Assembly (NCBI RefSeq): GCF_027563315.1
Contig: NZ_JAMKBJ010000004.1
Coordinates: 62,001-126,000 of the forward strand
Source of the DNA: Paenisporosarcina quisquiliarum
GTDB taxonomy: Bacteria; Bacillota; Bacilli; Bacillales_A; Planococcaceae
Length of the DNA: 64,000 nt
Reading direction: 5' to 3'
The translations under genes were made by a program, and so were the position numbers. A model generated the notes under the pieces. The model was not told the DNA's origin. It made no database searches and was given only the letters and a program-made list of their open reading frames with translations. Positions 42,671 to 50,860 of this stretch are shown one piece after another. The stretch's first letter is position 1. Each line of letters opens with the position of its first letter.

Positions 42671-43321
42671 TCATACGGTTAACTCCTTCAAATATTGACC
42701 GATTTTTTGCCAGTCCTCTTCCACTTGTTCTCTTAAAGACGGTCTGTAAAAGACGGAAGCTGGATGGAATGTGGGAACAATCATATAGGTCTTTGATGTT
42801 AAGCTAAACTGTTTATCCTCAAGTTTATTTAAATATTGAATTGGTTGGATTAGTTTTTGTCCATGTAATTCAGTTACCTTCGCTTTCTTCCCCAGTAATC
42901 TCTGTAAACCAATCGTGCCCAGCGTAACAATCAATTGTGGCTGCAAGTGTTGAATTTCATAATCCAACAATGGTGCATGAGCCAGAATCTCGGCCGGCTT
43001 TGGCGCACGGTTGTATGTTCGTTTCACGATCGTTCCATCCCGTTCTTTTTTTGTGCCCCATTTGTACGGTCGACTTCTGACAGGGCTGGTCATATAGACA
43101 TCATCACGAGAAAAACCGATACTTTTCAACGACTTCATGAGCTCATCACCCGCCCGTCCGATAAAAGGAATGCCAGTTTCTATTTCATTCTCACCCGGCG
43201 CTTCACCAATCAACAGTAACTTTGGCGAGATACTCCCATGACTACGTACAAATCCTTGCACGTCGTATCCTTTAATACGTTTTTGTCCAAGTTCAACTAA
43301 TTCATCCGGAATCGTAAACAC
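42671..43321 (-). CDS. Uracil-DNA glycosylase superfamily protein, family 4-like without Fe-S cysteines
   Basis: 216 residues. UDG fold with motif 1 GEAPGENEIETGIPFIGRAGDEL and motif 2 PTFHPASVFY, as in family 4 enzymes that remove uracil from DNA. Family 4 normally has four cysteines for a [4Fe-4S] cluster; this protein contains no cysteine at all. It may be a cluster-free branch. The start is GTG at 43321, nine bases after AGAGG. Monocistronic. Confidence 0.85.
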   Translation of the reverse strand: MFTIPDELVELGQKRIKGYDVQGFVRSHGSISPKLLLIGEAPGENEIETGIPFIGRAGDELMKSLKSIGFSRDDVYMTSPVRSRPYKWGTKKERDGTIVKRTYNRAPKPAEILAHAPLLDYEIQHLQPQLIVTLGTIGLQRLLGKKAKVTELHGQKLIQPIQYLNKLEDKQFSLTSKTYMIVPTFHPASVFYRPSLREQVEEDWQKIGQYLKELTV

Positions 43322-43338
43322 TTCGTACCACCTCTTTC

Positions 43339-43376
43339 AAAAAGAGTCTTACGCCATTTATCTGACGTAAGACTCC
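43339..43376 (-). terminator. Terminator after the PAP2 gene
   Basis: Stem GAGTCTTACG with CGTAAGACTC, loop of about 12 bases, T-run on the minus strand; close to the ribosome binding site of the UDG gene. Confidence 0.7.
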
Positions 43377-43378
43377 GT

Positions 43379-43999
43379 TTATTCAGGTTGTGCCACTCTT
43401 TTTTTCATGTGACGATTACGCCACTCATACCAAACTACCGCCAGTATGAAGATTGAATAGCCGCACATCCAACCGGCAACTACATCTGTCCCATAATGAT
43501 TATTACCCGCAATCCGCGATAAACCAACCAGCAAAGTAAAGAGTACGGCACTGATCCAGATGACAATCCGCCATTTTTCAGAAGTCAGATTTTCCGTTAA
43601 AAAATACGCATATGTAAAGATATACAATAACCCCACCATGGCATGATTGGATGGAAAACTGAAACTGGTCAATTGATGAGGAATATCAGGACGAGCCCGT
43701 TGAACCCATTCTTTTATTGCGAGATTTAATATGTTTCCTCCACCTACTGCAAATAGCACAAATAACATGCCGCGATAGTTGTGGCTTTTAAATGCAAGGT
43801 AGACAATCAAGAGAACAGCTGCTGAGACAATCCAAATCGGTTCTCCAAAGTAATGGAAGAATCGAATAAATTCGTTTCCAATTAGTGCTTCCGCTATTTC
43901 TTCATCGAATTCAACCATTTCATTGTGAGTAAAACTGAAAAACAGAGCAATGAAGCCAATAAACGTGACAACCGCTAAAGGATAAAACCATTTTTTCAT
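43379..43999 (-). CDS. PAP2-family membrane phosphatase
   Basis: 206 residues, six membrane helices. The three phosphatase motifs are complete: KEWVQRARP, FPSNH and SRIAGNNHYGTD. Such enzymes dephosphorylate lipid phosphates such as undecaprenyl pyrophosphate or phosphatidate on the outer face of the membrane. The ATG at 43999 is 10 bases after AAGGAG; a GTG at 44008 is too close to it. Confidence 0.92.
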   Translation of the reverse strand: MKKWFYPLAVVTFIGFIALFFSFTHNEMVEFDEEIAEALIGNEFIRFFHYFGEPIWIVSAAVLLIVYLAFKSHNYRGMLFVLFAVGGGNILNLAIKEWVQRARPDIPHQLTSFSFPSNHAMVGLLYIFTYAYFLTENLTSEKWRIVIWISAVLFTLLVGLSRIAGNNHYGTDVVAGWMCGYSIFILAVVWYEWRNRHMKKRVAQPE

Positions 44000-44104
44000 A
44001 TCATTCACGCTCCTTATTAAAAGTTATCTTATCATATTCTTATAAATCCTTTCCCATTAATCTACCTGTCGTCTAAGACTTTCGATTGAAATTCAGCTCA
44101 TTTC

Positions 44105-44127
44105 GTTTAATTTAGCCCGAGGGTGGT
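44105..44127 (+). promoter_or_regulatory. Possible sigma-B promoter
   Basis: GTTTAA (44105-44110) and a G-rich GGGTGGTA (44121-44128) are separated by about 11 bases, near the sigma-B pattern GTTT-N12-15-GGGTAT. It precedes a general stress gene, which fits, but the -10 is imperfect. Confidence 0.4.
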
Positions 44128-44175
44128 AAAGTACTATTGTGAGTCAGAATAAACGATTTGAAAGGAGATTTTAAA

Positions 44176-44520
44176 ATGAGTGTAACCTACAAAGAGTATT
44201 TAACAGATGATGAAGCAATTCGCGGAATTCAAGAGATTAAAGCCAAAGGTGTACATGAGGACGATATTTACGTACTTACTCATGAAAATCATCGTACAAA
44301 TCAAGTAGCTGATATGGCAGATGCAAATACAGTCGGTGTTGCTGAACAGGGATTAGGTACATCCTTAGCAAATGTTTTCCGTAAAAAAGGAGACGAACTT
44401 CGAGCACAATTTGAAGAGCTTGGTTTTAGTCAACCGGAAGCCGAACAATTAGAAGAAAAACTTGATGAACATAAAGTGGTAGTGGTGGTTAAAAATACAC
44501 CAGCCGGATTTACTTATTAA
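44176..44520 (+). CDS. YflT-type general stress protein
   Basis: 114 residues. The N-terminal 60 residues carry the heat-induced stress protein YflT domain (EYLTDDEAIRGIQEIKAKGVHEDDIYVLTHENHRT), and the rest is helical and acidic. B. subtilis relatives (YflT, general stress protein 17M) are under sigma-B. Molecular function unknown. AAAGGAG lies eight bases before the ATG at 44176; the frame to 44158 overlaps that site. Confidence 0.88.
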   Translation: MSVTYKEYLTDDEAIRGIQEIKAKGVHEDDIYVLTHENHRTNQVADMADANTVGVAEQGLGTSLANVFRKKGDELRAQFEELGFSQPEAEQLEEKLDEHKVVVVVKNTPAGFTY

Positions 44521-44546
44521 TTAACTAAACCTATATACTCTATATG

Positions 44547-44587
44547 AAAAAACAGCCTTCCCGATAAATTGGGAAGGCTGTTTTTTT
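44547..44587. terminator. Bidirectional terminator (YflT gene / lipoprotein gene)
   Basis: Perfect 16-bp stem AAAAAACAGCCTTCCC with its complement, loop GATAAATT, between convergent genes. Confidence 0.9.
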
Positions 44588-45443
44588 ACATTTCTTGTGC
44601 GTTATCCAGTACTTCTTGGGGTACAACAATCTTTTTAAGACCATTGTAATTACTAAAAGTAGATTTCATGTCTTGGTATAGGTTCATTTCTTCCCCATCT
44701 ACCGCCATCGACATATCCATCACCATATTTAATGCTGTTGTATTGAATGTTTCTTTATCAATGAAAATTTCGTAATCCACTTTTTTAATTTTTAATTCTT
44801 TCAACATTTCCTGTTGATCTGAACCCAGTTCCGGCATGGTTTCTGCTAATTGTTTTTGAATCAATTTATTAAACTTCTCACCGGACGCAGACAAATTTAA
44901 GATATATTCCTTTTCATTTTGCTCAAATGTAAATTCGTCCATAAACGTTTCTAAGTCTTTCAGTTGTTGTGACGGGTCTGCTTGTTTTTGTGAGACGGCC
45001 ATCATTTGCTCGTACATATCCGCCGACAACTTCATCCATTGCTGTGACATATTATCGTGCGTAAAGAATCCATCTTCCGTCATGTAGCTTTCCATTTCAA
45101 TCTCCTGAGGCTGACCTGAAGACTCTTCACCTGGAATCTTTGTCGATGTAGTCCCTTTTTGATGCATGCTCAAAGGTTCCACAATTAAATCCATTGTCAT
45201 TTTTGAAGTGGTATCCATCGCTACATCTTGCCCGGGAACTTCAATTTTTTGAACCATATCTAGATTTGCACTAAGGCTTTCAATAGATTCAGATTGTGCT
45301 AATGACTTCTCGAATACTTGTTTCAGTGATAAATCACTTGTATTTTCTTCTGTCGTATCGGAAGTTGGAGTTGCTGAAGAATTACATGCTGCTAAGCTTA
45401 ACGCTAATGCGCCAGCAGCCATGAGTGTCATCCACTTTTTCAT
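44586..45443 (-). CDS. DUF6612-type lipoprotein
   Basis: 285 residues. Lipoprotein signal with lipobox LAAC (SLAACNSS), a Thr/Ser-rich linker and a beta-rich domain of the LppX/DUF6612 kind: LSANLDMVQKIEV, SMHQKGTTSTKIPG, GFFTHDNMSQQWMKL, KKVDYEIFIDKETFNTTALNMVMDM. Anchored outside the membrane; ligand unknown, perhaps a lipid. Monocistronic. Confidence 0.85.
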   Translation of the reverse strand: MKKWMTLMAAGALALSLAACNSSATPTSDTTEENTSDLSLKQVFEKSLAQSESIESLSANLDMVQKIEVPGQDVAMDTTSKMTMDLIVEPLSMHQKGTTSTKIPGEESSGQPQEIEMESYMTEDGFFTHDNMSQQWMKLSADMYEQMMAVSQKQADPSQQLKDLETFMDEFTFEQNEKEYILNLSASGEKFNKLIQKQLAETMPELGSDQQEMLKELKIKKVDYEIFIDKETFNTTALNMVMDMSMAVDGEEMNLYQDMKSTFSNYNGLKKIVVPQEVLDNAQEM

Positions 45444-45577
45444 GTTGTCGCCACCTTTACCTCAATTTTCTTTCTTCTTATATAAGTGTATCTTGAAAAG
45501 GTTTCAATTGGAAATCTTTTTTGAGTTAAAGGGATTTTTTCCCTTTTATTGAATAAGTATTTTGAGGAGTGATTTCA

Positions 45578-45715
45578 ATGAAGGATTTGGAAAAAGAATA
45601 CCCTGTTTTAAAAAAAGACAGACAATATCGAATGCGACAGCAGAATGAAAAAAGGGGAATTCTAAAATGGCTGACAGTATTCTTCAATGTGATTTTGAAA
45701 GTAATTTTTAGATAA
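45578..45715 (+). CDS. Small 45-residue protein
   Basis: ATG at 45578 with AGGAG eight bases upstream, stop TAA at 45713-45715. The product is basic (MKDLEKEYPVLKK, then RQYRMRQQNEKRG) and ends in a hydrophobic helix (ILKWLTVFFNVILKVIF), so it may sit at the membrane. It is followed by a terminator shared with dtpT. I do not recognise a family; the ribosome binding site and own terminator argue that it is real. Confidence 0.5.
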   Translation: MKDLEKEYPVLKKDRQYRMRQQNEKRGILKWLTVFFNVILKVIFR

Positions 45716-45743
45716 TGGAATTGTTATCTCTATTACAAGTCCA

Positions 45744-45780
45744 TAAAAAAATCCTACCGACAAGTTATCGGTAGGATTTC
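45744..45780. terminator. Bidirectional terminator (small gene / peptide transporter)
   Basis: Stem AAATCCTACCGA with TCGGTAGGATTT, loop of about 6 bases, T-rich on both strands. Confidence 0.85.
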
Positions 45781-45787
45781 TGTTTTA

Positions 45788-47275
45788 TTAACGTATGCCA
45801 CGCATGAACTTCTCAATTTTTGGTGAAAGAATGTACATCGCTAAACCGATTAACATCGCAACGGCACCGATGACACCGAAATAAACGATCTCACTTTCAG
45901 GATTGTAGAATTTCACAACTTGCGCATTAATTGCTTGAGCAGAAGCACTTGTTAAGAACCATAAGCTCATTGTTTGAGCCGCAAATGCCGCTGGCGCAAG
46001 TTTCGTAGTTGCTGATAATCCAACTGGTGAAAGAAGTAATTCACCAAGTACTACTAGGAAGAAACTCAATACTAACCACCATGGGCTAACAAGTGTTTCA
46101 GTTCCGTTCATGTATGCCGGAATGATCATAATTAGGAATGACATACTCGCAAAGAATAAACCAAGGGCAAATTTCTTAGGAGTTGACGGTTGTTTAACTC
46201 CAAGACGTACCCATAACCATGCAAATATTGGGGCTAACCCAATAATGAATAATGGATTTAATGATTGGAACCATGCTGGGTTAATTTCCCATGATCCAAG
46301 CATTAAGTCAGTACGCTCATCTGCGTATTGTGCAAGGATGATTGACCCTTGTTCTGCAATTGCCCAGAAGACCATCGCAGAGATGAACAATGGAATGTAC
46401 GCAATAACACGAGATTTTTCATCTGCATTCGTTTTTGAACTACGATACATAACGATGAAGAAAATCGTAGGAATAACGATACCCAAGATTGAAACGATCA
46501 TCGTAAAGACATCGATTGTCATGATTCCGTTAGTAATCAAGATATAACCAATAAGCAAGACAGCAACTAATCCAATCGCAATACGCGTGAATACAGTTTT
46601 ACGCTCATCTTTAGACATTGGGTTTGGAACATACGACCCTGCAAGTCCAAGGTATTTCTTTTTCGTAATAACAAATACAACTAACCCTAGGAACATACCG
46701 ATTGCTGCAAGTCCAAATCCTAAATGGAAGCTATAGTCCATTCCGACAGTACCTACAACTAATGGTGCAAGGAAGGCACCCATATTGATACCCATGTAGA
46801 AAATACTGAATCCAGAGTCACGACGAACGTCGTTATCTGCATACAAATCTCCAACGATGCTTGAGATATTCGGTTTCAATAAACCTGTACCAATAATAAT
46901 CAAGGCCATTGAAACGAATAGCGTAGTGACTCCGCCTGGCAATGCCAATACAGCATGTCCTAGCATGATGGCTACCCCACCGTAGAATACGGTTTTGGTT
47001 GTACCGAATAGTCGGTCAGCAATCCATCCACCGATAATTCCTGACATGTATACAAGTGATCCGTATACCGCCATGATTGAGTTAGCAGTCGATCTTTCTA
47101 AACCAAGTCCACCTTGATTTAGTTCATAGTACATATAGTAGAGCAGGATTGCGCGCATTCCGTAGTAACTAAAGCGCTCCCAAAACTCTGTAAAGAATAA
47201 GCTTAATAAGCCTTTTGGATGTCCAAAGAATCCTTTTTGAGGAACCGACTGGACGATTTCTTGTTTTGTCGCCAT
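45788..47275 (-). CDS. dtpT: Di-/tripeptide proton symporter (POT/PTR2)
   Basis: 495 residues, about 14 membrane helices. PTR2 signatures are present: FFTEFWERFSYYGMRAILLYYM in helix 1 and FYMGINMGAFLAPLVVGTVG in helix 5, with IGTGLLKPNISSIVGDLY between. It imports di- and tripeptides with protons. The ATG at 47275 has GAAGGG six bases upstream; the frame to 47341 adds a non-conserved tail. Monocistronic. Confidence 0.94.
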   Translation of the reverse strand: MATKQEIVQSVPQKGFFGHPKGLLSLFFTEFWERFSYYGMRAILLYYMYYELNQGGLGLERSTANSIMAVYGSLVYMSGIIGGWIADRLFGTTKTVFYGGVAIMLGHAVLALPGGVTTLFVSMALIIIGTGLLKPNISSIVGDLYADNDVRRDSGFSIFYMGINMGAFLAPLVVGTVGMDYSFHLGFGLAAIGMFLGLVVFVITKKKYLGLAGSYVPNPMSKDERKTVFTRIAIGLVAVLLIGYILITNGIMTIDVFTMIVSILGIVIPTIFFIVMYRSSKTNADEKSRVIAYIPLFISAMVFWAIAEQGSIILAQYADERTDLMLGSWEINPAWFQSLNPLFIIGLAPIFAWLWVRLGVKQPSTPKKFALGLFFASMSFLIMIIPAYMNGTETLVSPWWLVLSFFLVVLGELLLSPVGLSATTKLAPAAFAAQTMSLWFLTSASAQAINAQVVKFYNPESEIVYFGVIGAVAMLIGLAMYILSPKIEKFMRGIR

Positions 47276-47537
47276 TCTTTTCCCTTCTTTCTTCTTGAAT
47301 TTAATATATACACATACCTTTTTCGAAAGATAAATGTGCACAATATACTGATAATAAAGGACCGATTGACTTATCAGTAAAAGACAACTTTTACATTCTA
47401 ACTTGCACTCTTTTAATTGTCAAAAAACATTCGGAACTTGAAATACTTTGATTTCCTTCGCATTCAGAAGTTTTCTTTCGTCTTTAGGACCTTTTTCCGT
47501 TATAATTTCCAGTACTAAGAATACAAGGAGAACTTAT

Positions 47538-49250
47538 ATGATTCAGAAATTTTTTGCTTACTATCGACCCCATAAACGTCTGTTTATAATTGATTTCACC
47601 AGCGCCATTATTGTAGCCATTTTGGAGCTTGCATTTCCACTTGCTGTCCAGTGGTTTATCGACGAATTATTACCGACGGGGGAATGGGATCAGATTGTCA
47701 CCGTCAGTGTACTCCTGCTTGCCGTCTATTTAATTAGTACCCTGTTGCAATTTATCGTCAGTTATTTAGGACACAAGCTTGGCATCAACATTGAAACGGA
47801 CATGCGTGAACAGCTGTTCACCCACGTACAACGCCAATCCTTCCGCTTTTTTGACAATACCAAAACGGGTCATGTTATGAGTCGGATCACCAATGATTTA
47901 TTCGATATTGGCGAACTGGCCCATCATGGTCCGGAAGATTTCTTTATCGCCATCATGACGTTTATCGGTGCATTTTTCATTATGTACAACATCAATCCTG
48001 AGCTTGCAATCATTGCGATTATTATGATTCCATTTTTGATTATCCTAGTCACTTTCAGCAATATCAAAATGAATCAGGCATGGAAGAACATGTACATAAA
48101 AATTGCTGATGTCAATGGACGTGTGGAAGACAGTGTTTCAGGCGTTCGTGTGGTTCAATCTTTCACAAATGAAGAGTTTGAAATCAATCGCTTCAAGCAT
48201 GATAATGGGCAATTTAGACTAGCTAAACTTGTCGCTTACAAAGTAATGGCTGGTACACATTCCAGCATTTACATGATGACGCGCCTTATGACTTTGGTCG
48301 TTTTGGTTGTTGGCGCATGGTTCACAGTCAATGGAAAGTTATCCTATGGAGAGCTTGTCAGCTTTGTTCTATTCATTAATGTACTTATTAAACCAGTGGA
48401 CAAAATCAGTGCATTACTTGAGCTCTATCCAAAAGGAATGGCTGGTTTTAGACGTTTCCTTGATTTAATCGAACAAGACCCTGAAATTAAAGATCGTCCA
48501 GATGCTAAGCAAGTGGAACATTTGCATGGCAATATTTCATTTAACAATGTCCATTTTAATTACGATCAACATCAAGAAGTACTGTCAGATATTAATCTCA
48601 CAGTAAACGCGGGAGAAACCGTAGCGTTCGTAGGTCCTTCCGGTGCAGGGAAAACGACGATTTGTTCATTAATCCCACGTTTTTACGATGTCACGGAAGG
48701 TGCCATCACAATCGATGGTCTTGATATTCGAGATATGACCAAGCAATCATTGCGCGCACAAATTGGGATTGTTCAGCAAGACGTGTTCTTATTTACGGGA
48801 ACGGTCCGGGAAAACATTGCATATGGAAAAAAAGACGCCACTGATGAAGAAATAATGGATGCTGCTAAAAAAGCGCATTTAGAAGAATTTATTTCCGAGT
48901 TGCCTGATGGATATGAAACTCAAATCGGTGAACGCGGCCTGAAATTATCAGGTGGGCAGAAACAGCGTTTAGCCATTGCTCGTATGTTCCTGAAAAATCC
49001 ACCGATTTTAATACTGGACGAAGCCACTTCAGCTCTAGATACAGAGACGGAAAAAATCATCCAGTCAGCTTTAAGCGAATTGGCCGAGAATCGCACAACG
49101 CTTATTATTGCCCATCGTTTTGCAACCATACGTGATGCAGATCGTGTACTTGTCGTAACGAAAGAAGGAATTGCTGAAGAAGGTTCATACTCAGATTTAG
49201 TGGAAGCTGATGGACTGTTTGCTAGACTGCACAATATTCAATATCAATGA
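47538..49250 (+). CDS. ABC exporter, fused membrane and ATPase domains
   Basis: 570 residues. Exporter membrane domain (about 1-325) then ATPase domain with GPSGAGKTT, LSGGQKQRLAIARMFL and ILILDEATSALDTET. The opening MIQKFFAYYRPHKRLF is typical of the YgaD-like homodimeric group in Bacillales. Substrate unknown (lipid or drug). AAGGAG lies seven bases before the ATG at 47538; the frame to 47448 has no start site of quality. Confidence 0.92.
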   Translation: MIQKFFAYYRPHKRLFIIDFTSAIIVAILELAFPLAVQWFIDELLPTGEWDQIVTVSVLLLAVYLISTLLQFIVSYLGHKLGINIETDMREQLFTHVQRQSFRFFDNTKTGHVMSRITNDLFDIGELAHHGPEDFFIAIMTFIGAFFIMYNINPELAIIAIIMIPFLIILVTFSNIKMNQAWKNMYIKIADVNGRVEDSVSGVRVVQSFTNEEFEINRFKHDNGQFRLAKLVAYKVMAGTHSSIYMMTRLMTLVVLVVGAWFTVNGKLSYGELVSFVLFINVLIKPVDKISALLELYPKGMAGFRRFLDLIEQDPEIKDRPDAKQVEHLHGNISFNNVHFNYDQHQEVLSDINLTVNAGETVAFVGPSGAGKTTICSLIPRFYDVTEGAITIDGLDIRDMTKQSLRAQIGIVQQDVFLFTGTVRENIAYGKKDATDEEIMDAAKKAHLEEFISELPDGYETQIGERGLKLSGGQKQRLAIARMFLKNPPILILDEATSALDTETEKIIQSALSELAENRTTLIIAHRFATIRDADRVLVVTKEGIAEEGSYSDLVEADGLFARLHNIQYQ

Positions 49251-49263
49251 GTTAAATACAAAC

Positions 49264-49300
49264 AAAAACGCATTCCCGAAAAATCGGGAATGCGTTTTTT
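49264..49300. terminator. Bidirectional terminator (ABC exporter / hflX)
   Basis: Perfect 16-bp stem AAAAACGCATTCCCGA with its complement around a short A-loop, between convergent genes. Confidence 0.9.
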
Positions 49301-50571
49301 TACTTATCGAGAACAAAATCATGGTACCGTTCATAATCGGCCTGTTTTAGTTCCACTTTTAATAATGTACCTTCTTCTTCATACTCAGACCCTTGTACAG
49401 AGGCTTGTTCGTTCAAATAAGACACGACATCTCCCCGGTCATACGGAATGAGCATTCGACACATCTTATAGTCGGCAAAAATATGTGTGCGAATCAGCTC
49501 AATCAATTCATCCAGGCCTGCATCTTCTTTGGCAGAAATCCAAATATTATTGCCACTCACATGTGGATAATTGACTCCGGCTAAATCAGACTTGTTGTAT
49601 ACCTCGACGGTCGGAACGTTTTCAACTCCAACTGCCTGCAACGTTTCATTCGTAACGTCCATCATGTAACGGTACTCGTCATTGGACACATCGACTACAT
49701 GAAGAAGCAAATCAGCTTCTCTCGCTTCTTCCAACGTAGAACGGAATGCTTTTACTAAATGCGTTGGCAACTTGCTGACAAATCCAACCGTATCCGTAAG
49801 CAGAAATTCTTTTTGATCAGGCAAACGAATTTGACGGACTGAAGTTTCAAGCGTTGCAAATAACATGTCTTTTTCAAAAACTTGTTTGTCATCGATTAGC
49901 CCTGTCTTTGCAAGCAGGCGATTCATGATGGTCGATTTCCCAGCATTTGTATAGCCTACAATCGATACTACAGGTACTTCATTTTTCTTCCGTTGTTTTC
50001 TTTGCGTTTCGCGCTGGTCTTTTACCTGCTCCAGGTCACGACGAAGCTTGGCAATCTGGTCTTCGATTTTACGTCTGTCGAGCTCAAGTTTTGTTTCCCC
50101 AGCACCACGGTTTTTAAAGCCTCCACCGGTGCCGCCACCTTGACGACCAAGAGATGCGCGCAGTCCCACTAAACGAGGAAGCATGTATTGAAGCTGTGCC
50201 AATTCCACTTGCATTTGAGCTTCTCTTGATTTAGCCCGTCGAGCAAAAATATCCAAAATCAACATGGTACGGTCGATAACCTTACATTCCAGAGCCGCTT
50301 CCAAGTTACGGATTTGAGAAGGGGATAATTCATCATTGAAAATGACGAGATTCGCATCCGCTTCATCGAAGAAAGCTTTGATTTCATCGATTTTACCTTT
50401 TCCAACATAGTGCGCAGGGTTAACACGATCCAAGTTTTGCGTTACTTCCCCAACCACTTCCACATTTAATGCTTCCGCTAAGTTGTGTAGTTCTTCCAAG
50501 CCATATTCAAAATGTTCGTCTTTGTTTAAATTAACGCCAACAACAATGGCGCGTTCCATTAATTCTTCCAT
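49300..50571 (-). CDS. hflX: Ribosome-associated GTPase HflX
   Basis: 423 residues. HflX N-terminal domain, then the family phrase GPGETKLE in the variant GAGETKLELDRR, a coiled coil, and the GTPase core: G1 GYTNAGKST, G3 DTVGF, G4 YNKSD. HflX splits stalled or hibernating ribosomes under heat and other stress. The ATG at 50571 is nine bases after GAGGAGG. Monocistronic. Confidence 0.95.
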   Translation of the reverse strand: MEELMERAIVVGVNLNKDEHFEYGLEELHNLAEALNVEVVGEVTQNLDRVNPAHYVGKGKIDEIKAFFDEADANLVIFNDELSPSQIRNLEAALECKVIDRTMLILDIFARRAKSREAQMQVELAQLQYMLPRLVGLRASLGRQGGGTGGGFKNRGAGETKLELDRRKIEDQIAKLRRDLEQVKDQRETQRKQRKKNEVPVVSIVGYTNAGKSTIMNRLLAKTGLIDDKQVFEKDMLFATLETSVRQIRLPDQKEFLLTDTVGFVSKLPTHLVKAFRSTLEEAREADLLLHVVDVSNDEYRYMMDVTNETLQAVGVENVPTVEVYNKSDLAGVNYPHVSGNNIWISAKEDAGLDELIELIRTHIFADYKMCRMLIPYDRGDVVSYLNEQASVQGSEYEEEGTLLKVELKQADYERYHDFVLDK

Positions 50572-50642
50572 TCATGAATTCCTCCTCATTGTCCTACTGA
50601 GAGAAAATCGAAATCATCCTTTTACTACCGTAAATATTAGAC

Positions 50643-50677
50643 AGAAAAAGAGAGCACACGAGTCGCTCTCTTTTTCT
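50643..50677. terminator. Terminator upstream of hflX
   Basis: Stem AGAAAAAGAGAGC with GCTCTCTTTTTCT around nine bases. It would end the minus-strand transcript of the symporter and of the mini-ORFs after it. Confidence 0.8.
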
Positions 50678-50718
50678 GAAAAGTATATTGGTTTTCAAAA
50701 TGGATAGACCTATCCCGA

Positions 50719-50760
50719 TTAACCTGCCCAGTAGCAGTTCTTTGCTTTATTTAGTTTCAT
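50719..50760 (-). CDS. Mini-ORF of 13 codons after the symporter gene
   Basis: Encodes MKLNKAKNCYWAG. Its ATG overlaps the TGA of the preceding mini-ORF (ATGA), so it could be translated by coupling. Downstream of the acetate-type symporter and before a terminator. No family known to me; could be a leader, a small accessory peptide, or chance. Confidence 0.3.
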   Translation of the reverse strand: MKLNKAKNCYWAG

Positions 50761-50795
50761 CGCAAAGTGTTCCATCGGAATTTGTAGTCAATCAT
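50757..50795 (-). CDS. Mini-ORF of 12 codons after the symporter gene
   Basis: Encodes MIDYKFRWNTLR, with GGAGG eight bases before the ATG, the best ribosome binding site in this gap. It starts 66 bases after the symporter stop on the same strand. Too short for homology; the strong site is the only support. Confidence 0.3.
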   Translation of the reverse strand: MIDYKFRWNTLR

Positions 50796-50860
50796 CTGGA
50801 AAACCTCCGTTCCTTAAAGTATGTTTATCGTATCATACTCATTTGATTAGATACAACTTC

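Noticed and set aside
46110-46547. 145-codon plus-strand ORF
   Set aside because: Shadow in the opposite strand of the peptide transporter gene; composition reflects the membrane-protein codons.
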